A stretch of DNA of 64,000 nucleotides from an uncultured Clostridium sp. (GTDB lineage Bacteria > Bacillota > Clostridia > Clostridiales > Clostridiaceae), in NCBI RefSeq assembly GCF_910588715.1, contig NZ_CAJURG010000001.1, forward strand, positions 1 through 64,000, written 5' to 3'. Below the pieces are notes generated by a model. It did no database searches. It was not told the origin of the DNA and saw nothing but the letters and a program-made list of their open reading frames with translations. Below are positions 34,090-42,944 of the stretch, piece by piece. A program made the position numbers and the translations under genes. How positions within the stretch are numbered: position 1 is the stretch's first letter; each line of letters starts with the position of its first letter.

Positions 34090-34914
34090 ATGAGAAAATT
34101 TAAAGAAAATGTTTTAAAGATACTATTATATTTATCAGCAATAATAACTGTTGGGATTTTAGTATTTATAATAGGGTTTATCTTTATAAAGGGTTATAAA
34201 TTAATAGATTTTAATTATTTATTTAGTGGATATAAACCATCAGGTGGAGGTGGGATAAAACCGTTTATTATTTCAACATTATATACTGTTGGATTATCAT
34301 TACTTATAGCAACACCAATTGGGGTGCTTTCAGCTGTTTATTTGCAAGAGTATGCAATGCAAGGAAAGCTTGTTAAGATAATTAGATATTCAACAGAATC
34401 ATTAGCAGGAATACCATCAATAGTTTATGGATTATTTGGAGCAGCATTTTTTGTAGGTGCATTAAAGTTTGGCTATTCTCTTTTAGCTGGATCACTAACG
34501 CTTTCAATAATTATATTACCAGTAATTATTCGTACAACAGAAGAATCTTTAAAGGTTGTTCCTCCTTCTTATAGAGAAGCATCATTAGGACTTGGAGCAA
34601 CGAGATTTCAAACTTTATATAAAGTAATACTTCCAAGTGCTATACCAGGCATACTTTCAGGAGTAATACTTTCTATGGGACGTGTAATTGGAGAGTCAGC
34701 GGCACTTTTCTTAACAGCAGGTACAGTTTATAAAATCCCAACAAGCATAATGTCAAGTGGTAGAACTTTAACAGTTCATGCTTTTCTTGAAACTAAGGAA
34801 AAGGGAGATATAGCATCAGCAGCTGCTGCAGGAATAGTTTTAATTGTGATGATTTTAATATTAAATTTATTAGCTAAATTTATAAGCAAAAAATTCAATA
34901 AGGCTAATTATTAA
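34090..34914 (+). CDS. pstA: Phosphate ABC transporter permease PstA
   Basis: A 274-aa permease with about six membrane helices. The cytoplasmic EAA loop is VPPSYREASLGLGATRFQT; the family word AGIPSIVYGLFG is present. It is immediately downstream of pstC and forms the heterodimeric channel with it. Confidence 0.93.
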   Translation: MRKFKENVLKILLYLSAIITVGILVFIIGFIFIKGYKLIDFNYLFSGYKPSGGGGIKPFIISTLYTVGLSLLIATPIGVLSAVYLQEYAMQGKLVKIIRYSTESLAGIPSIVYGLFGAAFFVGALKFGYSLLAGSLTLSIIILPVIIRTTEESLKVVPPSYREASLGLGATRFQTLYKVILPSAIPGILSGVILSMGRVIGESAALFLTAGTVYKIPTSIMSSGRTLTVHAFLETKEKGDIASAAAAGIVLIVMILILNLLAKFISKKFNKANY

Positions 34915-34952
34915 GAAGTTAAAGAAAAGCATATAGATTTTGAGGTGTAAAT

Positions 34953-35717
34953 ATGTCAAATATAATAAAGCCAGAAATTCAAGTTAAAAATTTAGAATTG
35001 TTTTATGGTGAAAATAGAGCATTAAAAAATATTAATTTAGATATAGAAGCAAAAAAGGTTACAGCATTAATAGGACCTTCAGGCTGTGGAAAATCTACAT
35101 TTTTAAGAACCTTAAATAGAATGAATGATTTAATTGAAGGTGTTAAGATTAATGGAGAAATTTTAATAGATGGCAAGGATATATATAAAGAATATGATGA
35201 AATAGACCTTAGAAAAAAGGTTGGTATGGTGTTTCAAAAGCCAAATCCATTTCCTATGTCAATTTATGATAATATAGCGTATGGTCCAAGAATACATGGT
35301 ATAAAAGATAAAAAAAGATTAGATGAAATTGTTGAAAAAAGCTTAAGAGGAGCAGCACTTTTTGATGAAGTAAAAGATAGATTAAAAAAATCTGCATTAG
35401 GTTTATCTGGGGGACAACAACAAAGATTATGTATAGCTAGAACTATAGCTGTATCTCCAGAAATAATTTTAATGGATGAGCCTACATCAGCATTAGATCC
35501 AATTTCAACTAATAAGATGGAAGAACTTATGGATGAGTTAAAGAAGCAATATACAGTTGTAATTGTTACTCACAATATGCAACAGGCAGGAAGAATTGCT
35601 GATAAAACTGCTTTCTTCTTATCTGGAGAGGTAATTGAGTATGGCAAAACAGAAGATATTTTTTATAGACCAAAAGATAAGAGAACAGAGGATTATATAA
35701 CAGGAAGATTTGGATAA
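34953..35717 (+). CDS. pstB: Phosphate ABC transporter ATP-binding protein PstB
   Basis: A 254-aa ABC ATPase. Walker A GPSGCGKSTFLR, Q-loop VFQKPNPFPMSIYDN (PstB-specific), signature LSGGQQQRLCIART, Walker B IILMDEPTSALDP and the H-loop VTHNMQQ are all intact. It energises phosphate uptake through PstCA. RBS GAGGTG. Confidence 0.97.
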   Translation: MSNIIKPEIQVKNLELFYGENRALKNINLDIEAKKVTALIGPSGCGKSTFLRTLNRMNDLIEGVKINGEILIDGKDIYKEYDEIDLRKKVGMVFQKPNPFPMSIYDNIAYGPRIHGIKDKKRLDEIVEKSLRGAALFDEVKDRLKKSALGLSGGQQQRLCIARTIAVSPEIILMDEPTSALDPISTNKMEELMDELKKQYTVVIVTHNMQQAGRIADKTAFFLSGEVIEYGKTEDIFYRPKDKRTEDYITGRFG

Positions 35718-35745
35718 TATTTAGTTTTTATGGGGGATGAGGATA

Positions 35746-36402
35746 ATGACAAGAAATCTTTTAGATAAGAGAATGAAGTTATTAAGAAGTGAACTTGCTG
35801 AGATGGGAAGTTTAGTTGAAAAGCAAATATATAATAGTATAGAAGCTTTTAAAAATAAGGATATGAATCTTGTATTTAAGGTTACGGAAAATGATGATAA
35901 GGTTGATGAACTTAATAGAAAAATTGAAGAACAATGCTTAAAGTTTATGGCTATGGAATCTCCTGTTGCTTCGGATTTAAGGAAAATATATGCAACTTCT
36001 AAAATAGTTACAGACTTAGAAAGAATTGCAGATTATGCAGTTGATATATGTAAAATAACTAAGAGAGTTGAATTAGATGTTTTAGGAAAAGAATGTGAAC
36101 CTATTTGGCAAATGGTAGATATATTAAGAAAAATGATTAATAAATCTATTCAAGCATTTGTTTTAGGTGATATAGATTCAGCTTATGAAATATGTAAGAT
36201 GGATGATGAAGTTGATATATTATACCGTGGATTGTTTAGTGATATGTTAAAGAAAATGTCAAAGGATGAAGAGATGATAAATAAAGGTGCTCAAATATTA
36301 TTTGCATCTAAATACCTTGAAAGAGTAGGAGATCATGTAACAAACATTTGTGAATGGATAATTTTTTCTGCAAAAGGTGATTATGTAGATTTAAATGAGT
36401 AA
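35746..36402 (+). CDS. phoU: Phosphate-signalling protein PhoU
   Basis: A 218-aa all-helical protein with two PhoU repeats, each with the metal-binding ExxxD pattern (VTENDDKVDELNRKIEE and CKMDDEVDILYRGLFSD) and DLERIADYAVDICK / YLERVGDHVTNICEW. It links PstB activity to PhoR. The frame opens at ATG 35737, but that ATG touches the GGGGG stretch; ATG 35746 has proper spacing and is preferred. Last gene of the pst operon. Confidence 0.92.
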   Translation: MTRNLLDKRMKLLRSELAEMGSLVEKQIYNSIEAFKNKDMNLVFKVTENDDKVDELNRKIEEQCLKFMAMESPVASDLRKIYATSKIVTDLERIADYAVDICKITKRVELDVLGKECEPIWQMVDILRKMINKSIQAFVLGDIDSAYEICKMDDEVDILYRGLFSDMLKKMSKDEEMINKGAQILFASKYLERVGDHVTNICEWIIFSAKGDYVDLNE

Positions 36403-36406
36403 TAAT

Positions 36407-36437
36407 AAAGAATATAGGTTAACCTATATTCTTTTTT
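36407..36437 (+). terminator. Terminator after phoU
   Basis: AAAGAATATAGGTT (36407-36420) followed directly by its exact complement AACCTATATTCTTT (36421-36434), then T. Confidence 0.85.
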
Positions 36438-36516
36438 ACTTAACTGTTAGTTGACTGAATAAGGTTATTAGGTTAATATATCATAGAGATGATAGGTAAT
36501 TATAGGAGTGGACATT

Positions 36517-37854
36517 ATGAAGAATGTAATAACAAGTGTAATGCCTGATAGTATTGCTGAAGAAGTCGGCATTGAAGAAAATGATATTTTATTATCAGTA
36601 AATGGAGAAAAGATAGTTGATATTATAGACTACAGGTTTTTAACTAATGATGAAGAAATAGTGCTAGAAATACAAAAGCCAAATGGAGAGATTTGGGACT
36701 ATGAGATAGAAAAAGACTATGGAGAAGAGTTAGGTCTTGAATTTGGTGGCGGTATTATGGATAAAGCAAAAAGATGTAGCAATAAGTGTATGTTTTGTTT
36801 TATAGACCAAAATCCAAAGGGAATGAGAGAAACTCTTTATTTTAAAGATGATGACTCACGTCTTTCATTCTTGCAAGGAAATTTTGTTACTTTAACAAAT
36901 ATGAAAGATGAAGACATAGATAGAATTATAAGATATAGAATAAGTCCTATAAATATTTCTGTACATACAACAAATCCAGATTTAAGAGTGAAAATGCTTG
37001 GAAATAGATTTGCAGGAACTGTATATGAAAGAATGAAAAAACTTGCAGATGCAGGAATAGAAATGCATTGTCAAATAGTTCTTATACCAGAAGTTAATAA
37101 TGAAGAAGAACTTAAAAGAACTATTACTGACTTATATGAATTATATCCATCAGTTTCTAATATTGCAGTAGTTCCAATTGGAGTTACTAAATATAGAGAA
37201 GGTTTAGCAGAAGTAAAAACATTTACTAAAGAATCAGCTAAAAAAGAATTAGAAGCTATTATAGAATTACAAAAGAAATTTATGGAAGAAATAAATGATC
37301 CATTTGTAAGATTTTCAGATGAATTTTATTTAGTTTCAGGTATAGATGTACCAGAAGAAAGTTTTTACAATGGATATGAACAAATAGAAGATGGAATTGG
37401 TATGATTAGATGCTTTAGAGAAGCTATAAATTATACTGCTAAAGATTTAAAGAAAAATATAAAAGGAACTTTTTCAGTTCCAACTGGAAAACTTGCTTTT
37501 GATGAAGTAAAAAGTGGAATGAAGAAGTTAATGGAAGTTAACCCTAATATTAAAATAGATACATATAAAATTATTAATCATTTCTTTGGAGAAACAATAA
37601 CAGTTGCAGGTCTTCTTACAGGAATAGATATAATAAATCAGTTAAAAGGAAAAATTGATAGTGAGTACTTAATTATGCCAAATAATATGTTTAGAAAAGG
37701 ATATGAGTTAGGACCAGCTGAATATATTATGTTAGATGATACAAAGATAGAAGACATAGAAAAAGAATTAGGAGTTAAGGTTCTTGTATGTGACCATACA
37801 GGAGAAGATATAGTAAGCATAATAAATGATGCATGTCAGGAGGATGAAGAATAA
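36517..37854 (+). CDS. DUF512 protein with PDZ and radical-SAM-like domains
   Basis: A 445-aa protein of the DUF512 family, widespread in Clostridia next to der. An N-terminal PDZ-like domain (SIAEEVGIEENDILLSVNGE) precedes a radical-SAM-like barrel with the cysteines CSNKCMFCFIDQ and the words FLQGNFVTLTN and ISVHTTNP. The CxxxCxxC spacing fits a 4Fe-4S cluster. A frame from GTG 36508 lies on the SD AGGAGTGG; ATG 36517 is the start. Its stop overlaps the der start (TAATG). Function unknown. Confidence 0.87.
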   Translation: MKNVITSVMPDSIAEEVGIEENDILLSVNGEKIVDIIDYRFLTNDEEIVLEIQKPNGEIWDYEIEKDYGEELGLEFGGGIMDKAKRCSNKCMFCFIDQNPKGMRETLYFKDDDSRLSFLQGNFVTLTNMKDEDIDRIIRYRISPINISVHTTNPDLRVKMLGNRFAGTVYERMKKLADAGIEMHCQIVLIPEVNNEEELKRTITDLYELYPSVSNIAVVPIGVTKYREGLAEVKTFTKESAKKELEAIIELQKKFMEEINDPFVRFSDEFYLVSGIDVPEESFYNGYEQIEDGIGMIRCFREAINYTAKDLKKNIKGTFSVPTGKLAFDEVKSGMKKLMEVNPNIKIDTYKIINHFFGETITVAGLLTGIDIINQLKGKIDSEYLIMPNNMFRKGYELGPAEYIMLDDTKIEDIEKELGVKVLVCDHTGEDIVSIINDACQEDEE

Positions 37855-39173
37855 TGGCAAAACCAATAGTAGCTATAGTTGGAAGACCAAATGTAGGTAA
37901 ATCTACATTATTCAATAAACTAGCAGGAAAAAGAATTTCAATAGTTCAAGATACACCAGGTGTAACAAGAGATAGAGTTTATGCAGAAGCAGAATGGTTA
38001 AATCATACTTTTACTATGATTGATACAGGTGGTATAGAGCCAGAAAATCAAGATATAATAGTTAAACAAATGAGAAGACAAGCAAATATTGCAATAGAAA
38101 CTGCTGACGTTATAATGTTTGTAGTTGATGGTAAAGAAGGATTGACAGCAGCTGATAATGAAGTTGCTACAATGCTTAGAAAATCAAAAAAGCCAGTTGT
38201 ATTAGTTGTTAATAAAATTGATAACTTAAAAGATGAAGAAAATGCTTGGGAGTTTTATAATTTAGGTATAGGTGACCCAGTTGCTGTATCAGCAGGTCAA
38301 GGAAAAGGTCTTGGAGATATGCTTGATATGGTAGTGTCTCACTTTGATTCTATTGCTGATAAAGATGAAGAGGAAGATGACATAAAAATTGCTATGATAG
38401 GTAAACCAAATGTAGGTAAGTCATCATTAATAAATAGATTATTAGGTGAAGATAGATTAATAGTATCTGACATAGCAGGAACTACAAGAGATGCTATAGA
38501 TAGTAAAATTGAAAATGAATTTGGTAAGTTTACTTTAATTGATACTGCTGGTCTTAGAAGAAAGAGTAAAGTTAAAGAAGAAATTGAAAGATATTCAGTT
38601 ATTAGGACTCTTGCTGCTGTTGAAAGAGCTGATGTTTGTATTTTAATGATAGATGCAACTGAAGGCGTAACAGAACAAGATGAAAAGATTATAGGATTTG
38701 CTCACGAATTAAATAAAGCTATAATGGTAATAGTTAATAAGTGGGATCTTATTGAAAAAGATGATAAAACAATGGATAATTATAAAAAGGATTTACAAAG
38801 TAAGCTTAAGTTCATAAAATATGCTAAATTCTTATTTATATCGGCATTAACAGGTCAAAGAGCACATAGAGTTCTTGAAGTTGCTAAAGAATGTTATGAT
38901 AATTATAATAAGAGAGTTGGAACTGGTGTATTAAATGACGTTATTAGTAAGGCTATATTAATGAAAGAACCACCAGTAGTAGCTTTAAAGAGATTAAAAA
39001 TATATTATGCTACTCAAGTAGCTACAAAACCACCAAAGTTTGTGTTCTTTGTTAATGATGTAAATGCAAGACATTTCTCATATGAAAGATATTTAGAAAA
39101 TCAATTAAGAGATAATTTTGATTTTGGTGGAACTGGAATACAAATAGAATATAGGGAGAGAAAGGATAGTTAA
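37854..39173 (+). CDS. der: Ribosome biogenesis GTPase Der (EngA)
   Basis: A 439-aa protein with two tandem GTPase domains and a C-terminal KH-like domain, needed for 50S assembly. G1 motifs are GRPNVGKSTLFN and GKPNVGKSSLINR; G3 DTGG and DTAG; G4 NKID and NKWD. It is translationally coupled to the DUF512 gene by a TAATG overlap and lies 3 nt before gpsA. Confidence 0.97.
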   Translation: MAKPIVAIVGRPNVGKSTLFNKLAGKRISIVQDTPGVTRDRVYAEAEWLNHTFTMIDTGGIEPENQDIIVKQMRRQANIAIETADVIMFVVDGKEGLTAADNEVATMLRKSKKPVVLVVNKIDNLKDEENAWEFYNLGIGDPVAVSAGQGKGLGDMLDMVVSHFDSIADKDEEEDDIKIAMIGKPNVGKSSLINRLLGEDRLIVSDIAGTTRDAIDSKIENEFGKFTLIDTAGLRRKSKVKEEIERYSVIRTLAAVERADVCILMIDATEGVTEQDEKIIGFAHELNKAIMVIVNKWDLIEKDDKTMDNYKKDLQSKLKFIKYAKFLFISALTGQRAHRVLEVAKECYDNYNKRVGTGVLNDVISKAILMKEPPVVALKRLKIYYATQVATKPPKFVFFVNDVNARHFSYERYLENQLRDNFDFGGTGIQIEYRERKDS

Positions 39174-39175
39174 TT

Positions 39176-40168
39176 ATGAGTAAGGTAACTTTTTTAGGCG
39201 GAGGAAGTTTTGGAATTTCCTTAGCTATTTTATTAGCACACAAAGGAAATACAGTAGCAGTATATGATAGAGATAGTTCTGTTGTAGAGGATATAAATGT
39301 AAATAGAAGAAATGATAAATTTATTAAAGGATTAGATGTGCCTAAAAATGTTACAGCTTATAATAGCTTAGAGGAAGCTATTACAGATAGTGATTATGTT
39401 GTATTAGCTGTTCCCTCTCATGTAATAAGAAGTGCTGCTAAAAGCATTAAGGGATTAGTAAATGAAAATATACCTGTAATTTGCATTGCAAAGGGAATTG
39501 AAGAAGGTAGCAATAAAACTTTAGTTGAAGTTATTGAAGAAGAAGTTAAAAATCCAGTTGTAGTATTATCAGGACCAAGTCATGCAGAAGAAGTTGCATT
39601 TAATATTCCAACTACTGTTCTTACTTCATCTAAAAACATGAAGGTAGCAGAAGAAGTTCAAGATTTATTTATGACTAGCACATTTAGAGTATATACCAAT
39701 GATGATTTAGTTGGAGTTGAAATTGGAGGAGCTGTAAAAAATATTATAGCTCTTGCAGCAGGAGTATGTGATGGATTAGGATATGGAGATAATACAAAGG
39801 CTGCATTAATGACAAGAGGTATGGCTGAAATAGTAAGAATAGGTACTAAACTTGGCGGAAAAATAGAAACATTTTTAGGACTTACTGGTATGGGAGATTT
39901 AATAGTTACTTGTACTAGTATGCATTCAAGAAATAGAAAAGCTGGATACTTAATTGGAACTGGTAAAACTAGAGAAGAAGCAGTAAAAGAAGTAGGAATG
40001 GTAGTTGAAGGAATAAAAGCTTGTCATGCTTTTTATAACTTAAAAGAAAAGTTAAATGTTGAAATGCCAATAACAGATGCCCTTTATAAAGTTCTTTTTG
40101 AAGATAAAGATGCAAAAAGCATGGTAAAAGAATTATTAGAAAGAGATAAAAAAGCTGAAAATTATTAA
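39176..40168 (+). CDS. gpsA: Glycerol-3-phosphate dehydrogenase [NAD(P)+]
   Basis: A 330-aa enzyme making sn-glycerol 3-phosphate from dihydroxyacetone phosphate for phospholipids. Nucleotide-binding GGGSFGISLAILLA at residues 8-21, catalytic lysine region EIGGAVKNIIALAAGVCDG and the substrate loop VTCTSMHSRNRKAG. der-gpsA-spoIVA is the same order as in Bacillus. Confidence 0.95.
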   Translation: MSKVTFLGGGSFGISLAILLAHKGNTVAVYDRDSSVVEDINVNRRNDKFIKGLDVPKNVTAYNSLEEAITDSDYVVLAVPSHVIRSAAKSIKGLVNENIPVICIAKGIEEGSNKTLVEVIEEEVKNPVVVLSGPSHAEEVAFNIPTTVLTSSKNMKVAEEVQDLFMTSTFRVYTNDDLVGVEIGGAVKNIIALAAGVCDGLGYGDNTKAALMTRGMAEIVRIGTKLGGKIETFLGLTGMGDLIVTCTSMHSRNRKAGYLIGTGKTREEAVKEVGMVVEGIKACHAFYNLKEKLNVEMPITDALYKVLFEDKDAKSMVKELLERDKKAENY

Positions 40169-40171
40169 TTT

Positions 40172-40212
40172 AAAAGGTAAAATTACAAAGAATGTAATTT
40201 TACCTTTTTTAT
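40172..40212 (+). terminator. Terminator after gpsA
   Basis: AAAAGGTAAAATTACA (40172-40187) and TGTAATTTTACCTTTT (40193-40208) form a perfect stem with a T run. The remaining 350 nt to spoIVA are A/T-rich, with one 10-nt palindrome CTAGCGCTAG at 40447-40456 and no promoter I can define. Confidence 0.88.
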
Positions 40213-40559
40213 GTATAGGAAAGTATAAAATTTTAAATAGCTGAAAATTAACTAAAATTTAGCTTTAGGATATTTTTTTATATATAAATTTTTGAATATA
40301 TTGATATAAAATATTTTGCTATTTTTTTTATAATATATTTTAAAAAATAATATTAAATTATGTAAAAATAATATTTCAAAGTACATCATAAATATTTATC
40401 ATAGAACATATTTTTAACTATATAGATATCTAAGAAAAAGACGTATCTAGCGCTAGAAATAAAAAATTTTAATTAAATGAATAAAATTAAAAAAATAGTA
40501 TACTTTTTTTTAGATGAGAATATATATATAGTGTTAAAAATAAATAGGAGGGTGTACTT

Positions 40560-42038
40560 ATGAGCGATTTCAATATATATAAGGATATTGCAGAAAGGAC
40601 TCAAGGTGACATATATTTAGGTGTTGTTGGACCAGTTAGAACTGGAAAATCTACATTTATTAAAAAGTTTATGGACCTTATGGTTATACCAAAGATTGAC
40701 AATGCTTATAAAAAAGAAAGAGCCAAGGATGAATTACCACAAAGTGGATCAGGGAAGACTATTCATACTACAGAGCCTAAATTTGTTCCTAATGAAGCTG
40801 TAGAAATAACTATTGATGAGGATATTAAATTAAAGGTTAGAATGGTAGATTGTGTGGGGTATATTGTTAAAGGTGCTTTAGGATATTTAGAAGATGAAGA
40901 GCCTAAAATGGTTAATACTCCATGGTATGAATATGAAATACCATTTGAAGATGCTGCTGAAATTGGAACTAGAAAAGTTATAACAGATCATTCAACTGTT
41001 GGACTTTTAATAACTACTGATGGTAGTATTACAGGTATAAATAGAGAGGAATACTTAGAGGCTGAAGAAAGGGTAGTAGAAGAGCTTAAAGCAATTAACA
41101 AGCCTTTCATAGTTGTACTTAACACCAAAAACATAAACTCTCCTGAAACAGACGCATTAAAGGAAGATTTAGAAAAAAGATATAATGTAGAAGTTCAGGT
41201 CATGGATGTATATAACATGACAGAAAAGGATATTGAGAAATTATTTAAGCATGTACTTAAGGAATTCCCTGTAAAAGAAATAAATATAGACATGCCTGTT
41301 TGGGTTGAAAACTTAGAGCCAGATCACTGGCTAAAAAAAGAATTTTTCAAAGTTATAAAGGGAATGTGTCAAAGTGTAGATAAAATAAGAGACATAAAAC
41401 CAGCCTTTAGTGATGCAAAAGAAAATGAATATTTAAGTTCATCAGATTTAAGTGCTATAAACCTTGGTGAAGGTACTGCAAGAATATTACTTAAACCAAG
41501 TGAAAATATTTTCTATAAAGTACTTAGTGAAAATTGCGATGTTGAAATTGAAAGTGAAAGTGACTTAATAGCTCTTGTAAAAGATCTAAATATTGCAAAA
41601 CGTGAATATGATAAGATTAAAGATGCTTTAGTTGATGTTAGAGAAACAGGATATGGTCTTGTTGCTCCACAATTAAGTGAAATGAAGTTTGAAGAACCTG
41701 AAATAGTTAAACAAGGAACTAAGTTTGGTGTTAAACTTAAAGCTAGTGCTCCATCATTACACTTCATTAAAGCTGACATTAAAACAGAAATTAGTCCAAT
41801 AATGGGTTCTGAAAAAGAAAGTGAAGAACTTGTTAATGCACTTATGGATCAATTTGATAAAGATCCTGCATCATTATGGCAAAGCAATATGTTTGGTAAA
41901 TCATTAGAAGTATTAGTTAAAGAAGGACTACAAAATAAGCTATATAAAATGCCAGAAGATGTTCAAGTGAAAATCCAAAAAACACTTCAAAAGATTATAA
42001 ATGAAGGTAATGGCGGATTAATTTGTATAATCCTATAA
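40560..42038 (+). CDS. spoIVA: Stage IV sporulation protein A (coat basement ATPase)
   Basis: A 492-aa ATPase that polymerises around the forespore and anchors the spore coat. Walker A GPVRTGKSTFIKKF near residue 24, the sensor/Walker B region MVDCVGYIVKGALGYLEDE and the hydrophobic C-terminus (GNGGLICIIL) needed for localisation are conserved. RBS GGAGGGTG. Its partner spoVM is at 59788. Expected to be sigma-E dependent. Confidence 0.97.
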   Translation: MSDFNIYKDIAERTQGDIYLGVVGPVRTGKSTFIKKFMDLMVIPKIDNAYKKERAKDELPQSGSGKTIHTTEPKFVPNEAVEITIDEDIKLKVRMVDCVGYIVKGALGYLEDEEPKMVNTPWYEYEIPFEDAAEIGTRKVITDHSTVGLLITTDGSITGINREEYLEAEERVVEELKAINKPFIVVLNTKNINSPETDALKEDLEKRYNVEVQVMDVYNMTEKDIEKLFKHVLKEFPVKEINIDMPVWVENLEPDHWLKKEFFKVIKGMCQSVDKIRDIKPAFSDAKENEYLSSSDLSAINLGEGTARILLKPSENIFYKVLSENCDVEIESESDLIALVKDLNIAKREYDKIKDALVDVRETGYGLVAPQLSEMKFEEPEIVKQGTKFGVKLKASAPSLHFIKADIKTEISPIMGSEKESEELVNALMDQFDKDPASLWQSNMFGKSLEVLVKEGLQNKLYKMPEDVQVKIQKTLQKIINEGNGGLICIIL

Positions 42039-42047
42039 CATAAAAGT

Positions 42048-42088
42048 AATCTACTGCTAATTTTAAATTTTAGCAGTAGATTATTTTT
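42048..42088 (+). terminator. Terminator after spoIVA
   Basis: AATCTACTGCTAA (42048-42060) and TTAGCAGTAGATT (42070-42082), perfect 13-bp stem, then ATTTTT. Confidence 0.88.
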
Positions 42089-42212
42089 GTGCTGAATACA
42101 AGTTAAAATGCAATTTTTTTATATTTTAGTGTAGACTCTTTAAAGATTAGAATAGAATATATTAAGCAGAGATAGTATTTATGCTTAATATATTATAGTA
42201 AAGAGGGATAGT

Positions 42213-42617
42213 ATGGAAAGCAAATTTTGTACCTATAAAAGAGTAGGATATTTAAGGCAAAAAGTAGCCAAGGAGTTAGGTATAGAGTTTACTGGAGTAA
42301 TATACGCATCTCCAGGAGTGCTAAAACATATTATAAAGAGGCATGGTAGGCAATTAGATAGGCAAACTAGAAATGGTATCCTTGATTGGATGAAAAAAAT
42401 ATTAGAAGAACCTGACTATGTGGGCATTTATAAAAATGAAGGTGGACAGACTGCTGTAGAATTTATTAAGAGAGTTTATACTAATTTGCTTTTGGGGGTA
42501 GAGCTAGATGAGGAAAATCAATATATTTATGTAACCACAATGTATCCGATAACTGATAAAAAAATAGAAAACAGAATTTATAGTGGTAAGTTAATTAATA
42601 TCAAAGGAAAAAAATAA
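42213..42617 (+). CDS. Small PBECR-like (RelE/Barnase/EndoU-fold) protein
   Basis: A 134-aa protein that looks like the PBECR group (phage-Barnase-EndoU-ColicinE5/D-RelE-like nuclease fold). Visible words are GVLKHIIKRHGRQL, ILEEPDYVGIYKNEGG, FIKRVYTNLLLGVELDE and the conserved end YIYVTTMYPIT. The histidines in HIIKRHG are candidate active-site residues. Such domains are best known from phage polyvalent proteins and toxins, but stand-alone copies occur in Clostridia. No antitoxin gene is adjacent. RBS AGAGGGATAGT. The family call rests on pattern memory. Confidence 0.6.
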   Translation: MESKFCTYKRVGYLRQKVAKELGIEFTGVIYASPGVLKHIIKRHGRQLDRQTRNGILDWMKKILEEPDYVGIYKNEGGQTAVEFIKRVYTNLLLGVELDEENQYIYVTTMYPITDKKIENRIYSGKLINIKGKK

Positions 42618-42622
42618 TTTAT

Positions 42623-42651
42623 TTGATATAATTTTTGGTAAAATGTATAAT
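42623..42651 (+). promoter_or_regulatory. Promoter of the structured RNA candidate
   Basis: TTGATA (42623-42628), 17 nt, TATAAT (42646-42651). The predicted start, near 42658, lies just before the structured element. Confidence 0.6.
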
Positions 42652-42672
42652 ATTAAGATGTAGATAGAAGAA

Positions 42673-42755
42673 GATTATTGAGGTGAGAAAGGGCTCCTCA
42701 TGCGCTGAAGATTTCAGTAAACAGAGATGCAGGAAATGTCGACCTGCCAGTAATC
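42673..42755 (+). ncRNA. Structured RNA candidate with M-box-like words
   Basis: An island of relatively GC-rich sequence in an A/T-rich gap folds into a junction. P1 GATTATTG (42673-42680) with CAGTAATC (42748-42755); P2 GAGG (42680-42683) with CCTC (42696-42699); P3 CTGAA (42705-42709) with TTCAG (42713-42717); P4 GCAGG (42729-42733) with CCTGC (42743-42747). P1 and P2 compete for one or two bases. AGGTGAG, GGCTCCT, CAGAGATGC and GAAATGTCGA recall the M-box magnesium riboswitch, but the element is about half as long and no Mg transporter follows. It could be a leader of the asparaginase gene or an independent RNA. Confidence 0.5.
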
Positions 42756-42852
42756 AAAAATAGAAATTGAATTTATAAAAATGTTAAATTTTATAGCTTA
42801 ATTATTAAGATGTACAAAAATATATCATTTAATTTAGTAATTATTAATAAGG

Positions 42853-42893
42853 AAAATTAATGGTATTTCCATAAGTTATATCATTAATTTTCT
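42853..42893 (+). terminator. Hairpin between the RNA candidate and the asparaginase gene
   Basis: GAAAATTAATGGTAT (42853-42867) pairs with ATATCATTAATTTTC (42879-42893), one wobble. The tail TTATTCATTT is a poor U tract, so termination may be partial or conditional. Confidence 0.5.
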
Positions 42894-42944
42894 TATTCAT
42901 TTAAGATTTAATAGATAATGAAATGCAAAAACTGGAGGATAAAA

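Noticed and set aside
40447..40456. CTAGCGCTAG palindrome upstream of spoIVA
   Set aside because: Ten bases with no partner repeat, promoter or known binding protein; too little to call an operator.
42673..42755. Reading the structured island as tRNA, SRP RNA or T-box
   Set aside because: No CCA/anticodon arm, no GGTCCGGAAGGAAGC-type loop and no AGGGTGGTACCGCG box.
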